From assembly GCF_024323335.1 (NCBI RefSeq), contig NC_066581.1, forward strand, positions 32,794,699 through 32,858,698: a stretch of DNA of 64,000 nucleotides, read 5' to 3'. Of the stretch, positions 1-11,260 are shown one piece after another (position 1 is the stretch's first letter; each line of letters starts with the position of its first letter). The stretch is from Lathyrus oleraceus. Its lineage: Eukaryota; Streptophyta; Magnoliopsida; Fabales; Fabaceae. The notes below the pieces were generated by a model that made no database searches, was not told the origin of the DNA, and worked only from the letters and a program-made list of their open reading frames with translations. The position numbers and the translations under genes are program-made.

Positions 1-401
1 AATTTATGTCCATATGATGAATGGTTGAGAAGTTATGGCCATTTGATCACAAGGTGGGCATGGAAATTCAAAGTGGCATAACTTTTGATACAAAGCTCCA
101 ATTTGGTCCATTCTTTTTGCAAAATGCTCCTCATGTTCAAGACATTTCAAATGAACCATTCCCATGCATTATTGATTATTGGAGGGAAATTCCACAATTC
201 AAATTTGGTTTAAGATGCAAGCAAATCAACCATTCCATCATGATTATTGGTTGATTTTAAGTGATTTCAAAGCCTTGCATGGTATTGTACACGTGGAATA
301 TGGCTACATGAGCTTCATTTGCAATTTTGCAAGACACTTTAATTCTCACTAATCATGATTAAACAAAGCCTAATTGGGATTTCAGCATCATTAGCAAGTG
401 G

Positions 402-408
402 TATAAAT
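402..408 (+). promoter_or_regulatory. Probable LTR TATA box
   Basis: TATAAAT in the context gtggtataaataccaaaccctaa, followed by about 3.7 kb of LTR. This implies a very long transcribed (R-U5) part. A similar TATA occurs in the family-A LTR at 33646. Position and context only; the start site is inferred. Confidence 0.5.
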
Positions 409-3400
409 ACCAAACCCTAATCCATAACTGCCATAACAGAATTTTCAGATCCAAATTCAAGAGTTTCCTTCCAATTTTCTCTCACTTTGAATTTCTTTTT
501 TCTCCACACAAACACCAAATCTCTTTGCATATTCTTGATCATGGAGCTTCACTGAGCAAGATCCATCATTCATTTGTGGAAATTCAACAAGAAATCGTGC
601 AGATCAAAAGCTTCATCAAGTGGATCGGATTTTGCAATTGAGGAAGATTAAGGAGTTTTCAACGGTTGATCTTTGCATAAAGCTTCAAGGCAAGAAAAGT
701 ATAGTAGATCTGGAGCTTTTGGACACTTGAGAGTTTGATTTCAGAGAACTGCAATTCCAAGTAGGTTGAAATCGATCATCTTCTTTTGCTGTTTTCTTGA
801 TATGAATGTGTAGATCTCATTGTGTAGGTTATGCTGATGTGATTAGTTTCGAAAATGATTGAGAAATGAGCTTGTATGATGAACTAGAATTTTTTATCAT
901 GATTATGTTTCTCTTCGATCCATGAAATTCAGGAAGAATTAGGATCAATTGATTATAGATTTGGATTGTGCATGGAAAGAGCTTTCGAATGATGTATCAT
1001 TTGTTGATTTCTGGAATTTTTTTGGTTGAGCTCCGCCGGAGATGGTCGGAGAAGACGACCGGAGCTACAGCTCCGGCGTCTGGTTATTTTTAGGGTTTGT
1101 ACCACCTGTATGCTGACTGTGTGCTTGCTTGGACTTTCCATTGGATGACATTGCCTTGACTAGCCACGCGTTTTGTTGACCTGATAATGTATGCTGATGA
1201 CACATTAATGAAACGCATCGTTTCATTTAGTGATGTGGATGCTGATTGTGTTGCTGCGTGTCCATTTGATTGGTTCTGTTTGCTTTGACCATGCTTGCGT
1301 GTGTTTGACTTGCTGAGCGTGCGTGCCACCGTGCTTATTGAAACTGTGCATTTTGATTGTTCAAATGTCGACCTTAGATCTTGTTTTCGCGCCTGATCGT
1401 GTGGCTGGCATTATATCCGACTTTATTTGAATTGTTTTATTTCCCTCCTTTTCTTTTTATTATTCCATTTATTTTGTTCAACTTTGAAAAATCATAAAAA
1501 AGAGCAAAATGATCCAAATTAACTCCAATTTTTTTTCATAGTCTTGTTTTAATGTCTAGTTTTTTATGGTATTATTTTCATGAATTGTGGTGTGCTGGAT
1601 TTTTAATGTGTGAATTTTTTGATCCATGCCATGCGAATTTGATATGTTGTGTTCATTGCTTTGTGAAATCTTCATCTTTGAGCCAATTGATCTGATTTTT
1701 TGTGTGCTTAATATTCATACATGATGTGAATCTTTGATCACTGGTTTGGAATTTTTCTCATATGCTATCATTGTTTTTGACACATGGAGATGTATGTGAC
1801 AATTTGTGTCACATTTTTGGCATTCAATTTGTGCATTTTTATTCACATATCATTTGAACCTTTCTGGATTTGATCTTTTACACATTGTTTTTTCATAACA
1901 TGAGAAACGTGCATAAAAAATAGCCAGGTCATTGCATGCATTTCTGTTTTGATTTGGATTTTCTAAGTTGGAAGTTCACTTTGTGCCCATTTGCTTGCCT
2001 TTGCTTTACATTGATCATTTGAGACACTTGCTTTGTGAATTGATGTTGGTCCTTTTGAGGACATTGTGTTGATTGTTTGAATATGCATTATGCAAAAGAT
2101 TGGGTTCTGTTTTGATCATTTGGTTTGATTTTGAACTTAGTCTTTGTACTAGTGTTTTGTGCATAAACTAATTGTGCTTTGTGTTTCAGGTTTGGACATT
2201 TAGCATTGATGGTTGAGTTTGTTTTCACTTTGTGAGATACAAATGCTTTGAATTTTAACATTTGTTTGTTTTGTAGGATTCTAAGTGATGTGCTTGAGCT
2301 CATGAGTTCACTTGAGTGTTTGAGCATTGTTCATTGAGTTGTATAACTGTTGAAAAGTTTCACTGTTTGTCTGTTGGTTCATGACTGAAATATTAACTGT
2401 TTAGCTTTGGTACAGGTACCTTAGTTGCTTGCTTGCCTTTAGCTCTTGCTTGAGCTTTGGATTGTGGTTGATACACCACTTAGGTAGTTAGCCTCTTACT
2501 CCATGTAGTATGGAAGTCCTGTCACCTTTTTGGCAGGAATTTTGCTGGAAGTCCTCCTTAAGAGGCTCTGTTTGTGTTTGTTTATAATTGTGCCAAAGAC
2601 CTCCAAGATGAGGCATGTTACTTGATAAGACCTCCATGAAGAGGCAATTGACGGATAAAAGGGATTAGTAGCCAATCCCCCGTTATTCAGTGAGTCGTTC
2701 TTTATGCTCGCACTACGTGCTGACGCTTTTGAACATGTACCCAAGATCTTTGTCCAGTGTCTGTCAAGTGGAATAGGATCCCTCTTTCTGGATCCCCACA
2801 CTTTCTTTGTTTTGAGCTCACCTCGGCCAGGGTTAAGAGCATGAGGTCTCATCCTCATTTACCATCTTTGATCTGCTCACCCTGACGTTCAATATCAGTG
2901 GTTAAGAGCCCAGTTGATTACCCTTACAGTTTGGCTTGTTTGTCGAGGTTGATATGACCCCCTCTTGACTAAAGCCTACCCATTGTTTGGGCCTCTTGTA
3001 TGGATATAATGTGTGATGCTTGTTCACTTGTGTTGGTGTGGTTATTTTCTTTCCTCTGAATTGACTTGCTTCCTGTGTGAGTTAGGATTCTGGTTAGAGA
3101 TCTCAACTTAGGGATTGTTGCTGGCATGACAACTATTAGGCTCGAGTCTTAGTCTCCCTATTAGTTTGTTGTTTCCCTGGTCTCTGGTTAGGAGAGTGTT
3201 GTACCCCTGTTAAGGGGAACTACGTCGCCCTGATTCTCATACCAGATGAGATACGTAGGCAGGAGGTTGTGAGCAATCTCTCCGGGCACCCTTTTTCTTT
3301 TTGCTGTATTGTCTTGTGTGTGTCCACCCTCTTCTTTGTCTTGGTGTGAGTTTTTGTTTGTTCAGCGTGGACATGTGTGGTATGTTCATACCTTGGGAAT

Positions 3401-3477
3401 TCCTTCTATTATTCATATTGGGGATCATTTGTGGGGTTTGTTATTCATCTCGGGGTTCATTTGTTTTATTTTTGTGG

Positions 3478-3640
3478 GGAGTTGGATATAAGTCTATGTA
3501 TTGGCATTCTGTTTTCTTTTTGTTGTTTGGAGTCGGATGTAAGTCCATGTATTGGCATTCTGTTTCCTTTTTGTTGTGAGGAGTCGGGTGTAAGTCCATG
3601 TATTGGCATTCTGTTTCCTGTTGAGTGTTTCTTTTGATGT
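3478..3640 (+). repeat. Short tandem repeat inside LTR
   Basis: Three units of about 52 bp, each with (t)ataagtccatgtattggcattctgtt. The same core (aagtccat-g-attggca) is tandemly repeated in the family-A LTR at 36225-36645 and in the family-B 3' LTR at 46560-46790 (opposite strand). Confidence 0.75.
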
Positions 3641-4148
3641 CTCAGCATCCTTTTTTGTGTTTTGTTTCGGCGTGCGTTAACCGAGCTACGAGTGCTCTGA
3701 TTCTTCTTTGGATAGAGAAGATACGTAGGCATAGGATGTGATATCCTAGCGAGCATGCCTCCCTTTCCCCGAACTACATTGACTCTGATGTTTGTTTCTG
3801 ACAAACTACGTAGGCCCAAGATGCGACATCCTGCCGATTTTACTTCCTTCGTCTTCTTTCACCTGTTTATAATTCCAGTTTGTGCAATTTCTTTGAGCAG
3901 TTTTACTAGCAACCTTTTCCTATTCTTTGAGCTATCTTTTGAGCATGGATCCCGTCGACTACGGCGGACGTGAGGGGTGCTAATACCTTCCCCTTGCGTA
4001 ACCGACTCCCGTACCTTGTAATCTCTGGTCGTAAGACCGTTCCTTTCCCTTTCTTAGGTTAGTCCTGCGCTCCCTTTCCGTCATAGGATGAATAGCGTCG
4101 GTGGCGGCTCTGTATTTTCCCGCCGATTGTTTTTCGCGTTGCGACAAA

Positions 4149-6107
4149 GTGCAACCGGTCCAATCTATTCAAGATGTTAGTTGTGAAATTTGTGAAGGAC
4201 CTCACTTCGCCATGCATTGTGTGACAACTGCACAACAGGTAGAAGAGATTAATTTTCTGAAGCAGAACAGTCCTTACTCCAATACGTATAATCCTGGATG
4301 GAAAAATCATCCAAATTTTTCTTGGAAGGACCAGCAAGGAAATGCTCAGAAGCAAGCGCACACCCAGTATCAAAGCCAACCACAACAACATTATCGACCA
4401 TAACAACAACAACCTTACCAACAGCAGTTTCACCAATCCCAACAACAATTTCAACAACAGGTTCCAAGAAAAGCAGATTGGGAAATTGCCATTGAAAAAA
4501 TGGCAGCTCAAAGTTCACAATTTCAAGAGGAGACTAGAAGTAATCTGAGAAACATTGGTGCTTCAATTAAAAATCTGGAAGTGCAAATGATTTAGATTGC
4601 TCAACAACTTGCGGGTTCGCAAACACCAGGTGCATTACCGAGTGCTACAGTTACAAATCCACGAGAGCATAATAATGTGAGTGCGGTAACCACAAGGAGT
4701 GGTAAGGCAAAATAAGTCCCTGAAAAAGATGATGACCAACAAGACCAATTGCTTGAAGTTGATTTGGAGATAAAAGAAAATGAGGTTGTTAGTGAAGAGG
4801 TGATGGTACCTAAACTAGTGGTTAAAGAAAATGTTAGTGAATCAAAGTCGGTTGTCAAACTCCCTTTCCCCAAAAGAAATAAGAAGAAAGAGCAACATGA
4901 GAAGAACTTCGAGAAATTCTTGAAGATGTTCAAAAAGCTTGAGATTAACATTCCGTTCTTGGAGGCACTTGAGCAAATGCCCTCTTATGCTAAATTCATG
5001 AAGGATATTATTTCAAAAAGGAGGAGCACTGACACTAACTCTATTGTACAAACTGAAACTTGTAGTGCTATTTTGCAAGGTATGAAGATTCCGATAAAGA
5101 AAAAAGATCGAGGCTCGGTAACTATCCCTTGCACTATCGGGGATAGATCTTTCAAAAAGGCCCTTATAGACTTGGGGGAAAGTGTGAGTCTCATGCCGTT
5201 ATCCACTTACAAGAGGTTGGGGATTGGAAAAGTGCAAGATACTAGAATGACACTTCAATTTGCTGACCACTCTGTGAAGAGACCTTATGAAGTGGTGGAA
5301 GATGTTCTTGTCAAGATTGATAAGTTTGTATTTTCGGTAGACTTTGTGATCTTAGAAATGCCGGAAGATGAAGAGATACCGCTCATTCTTGGTAGACCAT
5401 TTTTGGAGACCGAGAGATGTTTGATTGATATAGAAGAGGTAACCATGACTCTAAAAGTTTATGACAAAGAGTTAAAAATTGATGTGCGTAACACCATGAA
5501 ATACAAGGATGATGTGGCCACCAGTCAACACATAGAGGTGATTGATCAAATGGTTCTGAAAGAAAATCCTCTAGGTGAACAAAAATTGCCCTTGGAGAGA
5601 GTTCTAAGTTTATCAATCTCTGAAGACACTCAAGAAGTTGATGAAAAGGAGATGGAAGTGTTAAATATGATGGCAACACAACCGCCCTTTAAGGGATCCC
5701 GATCACTCCGATGGGAAAACTTAAGGGAACCCCAAGTGGAAGAAAAGCAAGATGAGACCAAGAAAGTGGCTGAGCTAAAACAATTGCCTGAAAATCTCAA
5801 GTATGTTTTTCTAGATCCCGAAAGGAAATGCCTGGCTATTATAAGCTCTAATCTAGAGGTTTCTCAAGAAGACAAGCTTGTCAAGGTTTTGAAGAAGCTC
5901 AAAACTGCAATGAGATGGGCGATAGAAGACTTGAAGGGAATTAGCCCTACGGTGTGTATGCATACAATTCTCATGGAGGATGGTCACAAACCAGTGGTGC
6001 AACCACAAAGAAGACTAAATCCCGTAATGAAGGAAGTGGTTAGGAAAGGGGTTGTTAAACTATTAGATGCTGGGTTATTTATCCCGTATCCGATAGCTCT
6101 TGGGTGA
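4149..6107 (+). pseudogene. Athila-type gag (3' part) and protease, broken
   Basis: One reading frame runs through the region but has in-frame stops at 4401-4403, 4593-4595 and 4713-4715, then ends at 6105-6107. The start of gag is lost at the LTR junction. The first residues hold a CX2CX4HX4C-like zinc knuckle (CEICEGPHFAMHC), the RNA-binding motif of nucleocapsid, followed by a Q/N-rich stretch from CAA repeats. The protease lies around 5130-5420: ALIDLGESVSLMPLS carries the aspartic-protease D in an Athila-style DLG motif, and ILGRPFLET is the downstream flap/ILGR motif. The tail (HTILMEDGHKPVVQPQRRLNP) is the usual linker into RT. A small indel near 6088-6093 shifts the frame into the RT ORF. 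Family and role are from motif recognition; decay is seen directly. Confidence 0.8.
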
Positions 6108-7114
6108 GTCCTGTTCATGTGGTCCCGAAGAAAGGAGGAACTACAATTATAAGGAATGAGAAAAATGAGTTACTCCCTACAAGGACGGTCACGGGGTGGT
6201 GTGTGTGCATCGACTACAGGAGGTTGAATGTGGCGACCAGAAAGGATCGTTTTCCGTTACCATTCATTGATCAGATGTTGGAAAGGTCGGCAGGTCATGA
6301 GTACTATTGTTTCCTTGATGGATACTCTGGATACAATCAGACAGCGGTTGCACCAGAAGATCAAGAGAAGATAGCTTTTACGTGCCCCTATGGTATCTTT
6401 GCTTACAGAAGAATGCCATTCGGGTTATGTAACGCACCAGCCACATTTCAAAGATGCATGACCTCCATTTTTGCGGACATGCTCGAAAAGCATATGGAGG
6501 TCTTCATGGATGACTTCTCGGTATTTGGTTTTTCTTTTGATAATTGTTTAACTAATCTTTCCCTTGTGTTAGAAAGATGCCAACAGACCAATCTGATTCT
6601 CAACTGGGAGAAGTGTCACTTCATGGTGCGAGAAGGAATAGTCTTGGGTCACAAAATATCTCACAAAGGGATAGAAGTGGACCAAGCCAAGATAGAGGTA
6701 ATAGAAAAGCTACCCCCTCTTATGAACGAAAAAGGTATAAGAAGTTTCTTAGGGCATGCGGGTTTCTACCGCAGGTTCATAAGAGATTTTTCCAAGATAG
6801 CTAAACCATTAACTACCCTATTGGTTAAGGACAAGGCTTTCATCTTTGATAAAGAGTGTTTCGTTGCTTTTGAAACTATAAAAAATAAATTTGTGACGGC
6901 ACCTATTGTCATTGCCCCAGATTGGTCTCTACCTTTTGAGATCATGTGTGATGCGAGTGACATTGCAGTAAGAGCAGTTCTTGGGCAACGTAGAGATAAA
7001 CTGTTGCATGTTATATATTATGCTAGTCATACTTTGAACCCTGCACAGATGAACTACGCAACTACCGAAAAGGAGTTGCTAGCTGTGGTTTATGCCTTTG
7101 ATAAATTCAGGTAA
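6091..7114 (+). pseudogene. Athila-type reverse transcriptase and start of RNase H, broken
   Basis: Reads from SWVSPVHVVPKKGG (conserved RT entry) through CIDYRRLN, the fingers/palm block, FLDGYSGYNQ, MPFGLCNAPATFQRCM and the catalytic VFMDDFSVFG (FMDD near 6505-6514), to the RT thumb and the RNase H start (PFEIMCDASD). The catalytic aspartates are present. The frame opens by a frameshift from the protease ORF near 6090 and closes with TAA at 7112-7114, followed in the same frame by the rest of RNase H. The enzyme would copy element RNA into cDNA in virus-like particles; this copy cannot make a complete protein. Confidence 0.85.
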
Positions 7115-8656
7115 TATCTGTTGGGTTCTAGAGTCATTTTTTATACTGACCATGTTGCTTTGAAGTATTTATTTGCTAAGCAGGACTCTAAGCCAAGACT
7201 GTTGCGATGGATCCTACTCCTCCAAGAGTTTGATGTGGAAATTCGTGACAAAAGAGGGTCCAAAAATACTGTGGCAGATCACCTCTCCCGGATGTCCCCC
7301 ATAGAGGAGAATGAGGAAAAGTGTCAAATAAAGGATGAGTTTGCTGATGAACGCATCCTTGCGGTTATTGGAATGCCTTGGTTCGTAGACTACGCGAACT
7401 ATCTAGTAGGCAGGGTGATCCCTAGTGAATTTGACTCTAACCGAAAGAAAAAGTTTGTGCATGATTACATGTTTTATTTGTGGGATAACCCATTCTTGTA
7501 CAAGAAAGGAGTAGATGGGTTGGTCAGAAGATGTGTTCCCGAAGAAGAACAGAGGGATGTTCTAAAAGCTTGTCATGATTCTGACTATGGTGGACACTTT
7601 AGTGGTGATAGAACTGCTTCCAAAGTCCTCCAGTCAGGCTTATACTGGCCGACACTTTTCAAAGATGCTCAGCAAGTAATCAAAGAGTGCGATAAGTGTC
7701 AAAGGATGGGAAACATCTCGAAAAGAAATCAGATGCCGCAAAAGCCCATGCTGGAAGTTGACCTCTTCGATGTTTGGGGTATTGACTTTATGGGACCGTT
7801 TCCTCCTTCATTTGGAAAGAATTATATTTTGGTGGCGGTGGATTATGTATTCAAGTGGGTAGAAGCAGTTGCTCTACCAACAAATGATGCAAAAGTGGTG
7901 GTCAAGTTTCTGAAAGAAAACATATTTGTCAGGATTGGAGTGCCAAGAGCTCTAATAAGTGATGAAGGAACTCACTTCTTAAATCACCTAATGGAGAAGC
8001 TACTCTTGAAGTATAATGTAAAACATCGGATAGCCACTGCGTACCACCCGCAAACAAGTGGTCAAGTTGAAGTGTCAAATAGGCAGTTGAAACAAATCCT
8101 AGAGAATACGGTTAATGCCTCTCGCAAGGATCGGGCGAGTAAGCTTGATGATGCGTTGTGGGCATACCAAACTGCTTTCAAAACACCGATTGGTATGTCC
8201 CTGTATCAATTGGTATATGGTAAGGCATGTCACCTACCCTTGGAACTTGAACACAAAGCTTTGTGGGCTTCAAAATTCCTTAACTTGGATCCTGTGAAAG
8301 CGGGAGAATCCCGAATCCTTCAACTCCATGAGTTAGAAGAATTTAGGAACCGGGCATATGAAAATGCAAAAATCTACAAAGATCAAACTAAGAAATGGCA
8401 TGATAGAAGAATCCAAAGGAAGGAATTCTGGGAAGGACAAATGGTACTATTGTTTAATTCAAGGATGAAGTTGTTCTCTGGAAAACTGAGATCGAAATGG
8501 TCGGGTCCGTTTATGGTACACAAGGTATATCCCCATGGAGCAGTCGAAATAAAAAATTCAGCCAATTGGGACATTTTTAAAGTGAATGGGCAAAGATTGA
8601 AGCCTTACAATGTGGAGCAAGAAGTGGGCCAAATTGATGTTGTTCATCTTGTCTGA
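7115..8656 (+). pseudogene. Athila-type RNase H end and integrase
   Basis: Open for 511 codons from 7121. The first about 60 residues finish RNase H ([20 protein letters not shown]). Integrase follows. The HHCC zinc site is H152, H159, C190, C193 ([10 protein letters not shown]...CDKCQ), and the catalytic DDE triad is D222 (WGIDFMGPF), D281 (ISDEGTHF) and E317 (GQVEVSN). The C-terminal part ([16 protein letters not shown]) resembles the DNA-binding GPY/F module; no chromodomain is seen. It is separated from RT only by the nonsense codon at 7112-7114. Integrase inserts the cDNA into host DNA. The domain itself looks complete, but it is not expressible as part of an intact polyprotein here. Confidence 0.85.
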
Positions 8657-9444
8657 TAAGATGTGCAACCGTCGAGCCAAGCGATGTTAAACAAAGTGCT
8701 ACGTGGGAGGCAACCCACACTTTTGTATCTAATTATTCTCTTTGTTTGGTTGTGTGTTATTTACTTGCAGGTGTGAACAGTGTTTGCTAGAGGAGTTAAA
8801 GATAGCGGTCGCAAAAAGTCTCTGAAAAATTCGGAAGCAAAAGCCGGGCACAACTCAAGAAAGGAAAAGAAGTAAAATGAAAAATCAGGGGCCTGACACG
8901 GGCGCCCGTGTCAGGATGTACCAAGGAGGTGTCAAAAAATTGGGTTTCCAAGGGCCTAACACGGGTGCCCGTGTCAGGTGATACGGCCCGTGTCAGCCCC
9001 TGCGTGGAAAAAGCTGGAATAAGTGCTTTTTGAACGGACACGGCCCGTGTCCTTGAGGAGTAGTGCGCTGACACGGTCGCCCGTGTCAGCTGACATAGCC
9101 GTGTCAGCTAGCGCAGTGGTGAATTTTTTTTGAAAATTCTGACCGTTGGAGCATGGGCCCACCTCCGAATTTCACCAAATAAATTCACTTTATCACCCAT
9201 TCTCTCCTCATTTACCAATCTCCTTCCTATTCTCTCACCTCCATCTCTCTTTCTCTCAAAAATACCTAAAAACCTCCATTGTTCTCACTTAAAGCTCTCT
9301 ACTTTCACCTCATATCTCCATCATTTCTCCATCCGTCTTCACAAATGTTCTACTATTTATCATCCTCGACCTTCCTATGGTAATAATTTTGTCTAATCTC
9401 TCTTTTCAATTTCTTGTTTCTTTTTGTTGTGTGCAGGTAAGAAT
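8657..9444 (+). other. Spacer between pol and the 3' ORF; leader with palindromes
   Basis: No gene. It opens with the Athila-type conserved stretch ending gtgggaggcaacccac (8703-8718), whose ends can pair. It holds a cluster of GC-rich palindromes (8892-9108) and closes with a pyrimidine-rich tract and gtgcag at about 9431-9436, a good splice-acceptor-like sequence nine bases before the ATG of the next ORF. This fits production of the 3' ORF from a spliced RNA, which has been proposed for env-like ORFs. The splicing is inference. Confidence 0.6.
8892..9108. repeat. Cluster of GC-rich palindromes (core ACACGGG-NGCCCGTGT)
   Basis: A perfect 24-bp palindrome at 8892-8915; a near-perfect relative at 8955-8978 followed by atacggcccgtgtcag; a 17-nt one at 9036-9052 (ggacacggcccgtgtcc); and a double unit at 9067-9108. 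The same motif recurs in the Athila LTRs (20084-20282 and 22064-22220). Confidence 0.85.
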
Positions 9445-10733
9445 ATGTCGCGCCGAGTAGAAAAAAGCAAAAATGTGGCGGAATCATCCCGTCCACGACA
9501 AAGGGCGAGAAGAACCCCGAATGAGCACGACATTATGTTCGAGAACATGGAGCACCAGAAGAGGTATGCGGTTCATCTTAAAAGAAAATTAACCCCCACG
9601 AGGTATATGTGTAATGGCACTCTGCAGGAATTGGGATTACAAGCTGAGGTCCACCGTATGTTCCACGCCTTAGGGATGCTAGAATTCATGCAGCTGGAAG
9701 CGCCTACTTTTGCACGCATTACGCTTGAATTCCTGAGCACCATTGAATTTAAGCTAAAAAATAGGTGGAATGGAACGTAAAAAGAATACTACGGTACGTT
9801 GCAATTTCGATTATTTAATACTGATATGGAATTGTCTATGGATGAGTTAGGGAGTATCTTAAAACTCCCAATCGTAGGCCCTGGAACGGTGCCCGATACG
9901 TTTTTACCGGCGAAATTTTGGACCGCTATCACAGGTAACACTAAATATGTTTCCAAAGGGGAAAAGGCATCGGGTATCCATAACTCGTGTTTCAGGTACG
10001 CACAGAAGGCGTTGGCATACACCATGTTTGGTTGTGGAGATAACACCGGTGTCGCCACCCAAAGGGAGTTGTTCTTTCTGTACAGTATGGCATCACAAAC
10101 TCCAATCAATGTAGCAGCATTTGCAGTTGACTACTTAGGTAGAGTTGGTCGCGTTACTTCAGGCGACATTTCTGTTGGCGGCATGATTACACAAATTGCC
10201 AATCATTTTGGATTTGGTGCTGCACTGGCTGACTCTCCACAGGTGCTAGGTAAAAACAAACTGGACATGGCCGCCTTGATCCAACAAGGCATGATTGCGG
10301 TAAAACAAGATTATTATTCTCTTATTTGCCAAAAAGTTCATGTCCTTGCTTTACCTGCTTATGATTTCATCAGTATTACTAACATAGCCAACTGGCTTTA
10401 TGACTGTCCCGACCTGGATGAGGGGGACGAAGATTTTTTTGACTCTTTTCCTGCAGATGAACCTATGGAAGGTGCACCGAGTACTGTGAGCCTTTTTACC
10501 AGCAACCGCGGGAACCGACTCAAGCTTCAGGGTCCTACTCCATGCTGCAAGACCAATGGGGTTGGATTCAGGATAAGATCGGTCACCTTCGCATAGAGCA
10601 ATCTAGGCAAGGTGAGGAGCTCACTAGGTTCGGAGTCGAACAACGCCGTCAAGGGACGGTTTTGGATGATATGAACGCGATGATGCAACACATGATGTTG
10701 CATTATCCGTACCCGCCCCCACCTCCACAGTAA
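9445..10733 (+). pseudogene. Athila-type 3' ORF (env position; ATHILA ORF family), broken
   Basis: Starts at ATG 9445 (MSRRVEKSKN) just after a splice-acceptor-like gtgcag. The N-terminus is basic (RPRQRARRTP). The frame has a TAA at 9778-9780, then continues unchanged to 10596, and a frameshift moves the C-terminal end (IEQSRQGEELTRFG..., proline tail YPPPPPP) to the frame of 10542-10733. The body (LQFRLFNTDMELSMDELGSILKLP..., KYVSKGEKASGIHNSCFRYAQKAL) matches what I recognise as the plant Athila ORF1/3'-ORF family. The position after pol is that of env in retroviruses, but I see no signal peptide or transmembrane segment, and the protein's role is not known. It cannot be made intact. Confidence 0.75.
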
Positions 10734-10868
10734 ACACTGTAAGTACCCCTCTTATCTTGATATTAAATATTGCGGACAATGTTTGGTTCAAGTGTGTGTG
10801 GGGGGGGGGGTTAATTGCTTTATATTTTATTTTTAGTTGTGTCTGTTGTGTTTCTTTATTTGTCGTTG
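10734..10868 (+). other. Start of Athila 3' UTR, with a G-run
   Basis: No gene. It contains an 11-base G run at 10800-10810 and T-rich sequence, and ends at the TGTGG target-site duplication (10869-10873) of the nested solo LTR. The same UTR resumes at 20560. Confidence 0.6.
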
Positions 10869-11260
10869 TGTGGTGATCGAAAAAATAGCAAGTGTACTAT
10901 TTTTACCGATGTAGTAATAAGGAGTTTTATTCCCAAGTATCGATCTCAGGGATTGCGTAGGAAATACTTATTTTACTTCTGATTCTATTTGAACAAAAAC
11001 ACAATGGTTTGGTTGGTTTGGGGAATTCATAACAACAAACACAAAAAGATAGTAAAGAATAATTGATTAAGATGAAACATGCTAGGGTGAGTGGTTGATT
11101 TAACTAGTTATGAATTCAAGTCAAGATTTCCTCAATACACATGAAACATTCAATTACCTAACCTCAGAATGTTCTTCCTTAAGTCCTTAATGAAGAAACT
11201 ATTAAACTACCAATTCTTACTCAAATGTCCATTCAACTAATCATTGGTTTTAATCATAAA

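Larger units (their letters stand above)
1..4146 (+). repeat. Ogre-type LTR, family B, 3' part (left end outside window)
   Basis: Long non-coding, AT-rich LTR. Its 3' end (gatcccgtcgac..., ggtgctaataccttcccc, ggtggcggctct, ttgcgaca) matches the reverse complement of the 3' LTR at 46163-50561, so it belongs to the same family. A TATA box lies near position 402 and tandem units near 3480-3640. It ends exactly where Athila gag sequence begins, with no primer-binding site after it. It is therefore probably a solo LTR, or a rearranged end, inside the Athila element. The left boundary and target-site duplication are not visible; the duplication would be expected to read AAGTG (4147-4151). Short ORFs here are chance. 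Confidence 0.8.

Noticed and set aside
3301..3819. Overlapping open frames on both strands in the left LTR, one with hydrophobic membrane-like text
   Set aside because: They fall on the T-rich and tandem-repeat part of the LTR and are not conserved in the other LTR of the family.
8892..9108. CRISPR-like array
   Set aside because: Palindromic repeats with irregular spacing and varying sequence in a plant retroelement; no regular spacers and no cas genes.
9130..9396. 88-codon ORF before the Athila 3' ORF
   Set aside because: Pyrimidine-rich leader sequence ahead of a splice-acceptor-like site; no recognisable protein.
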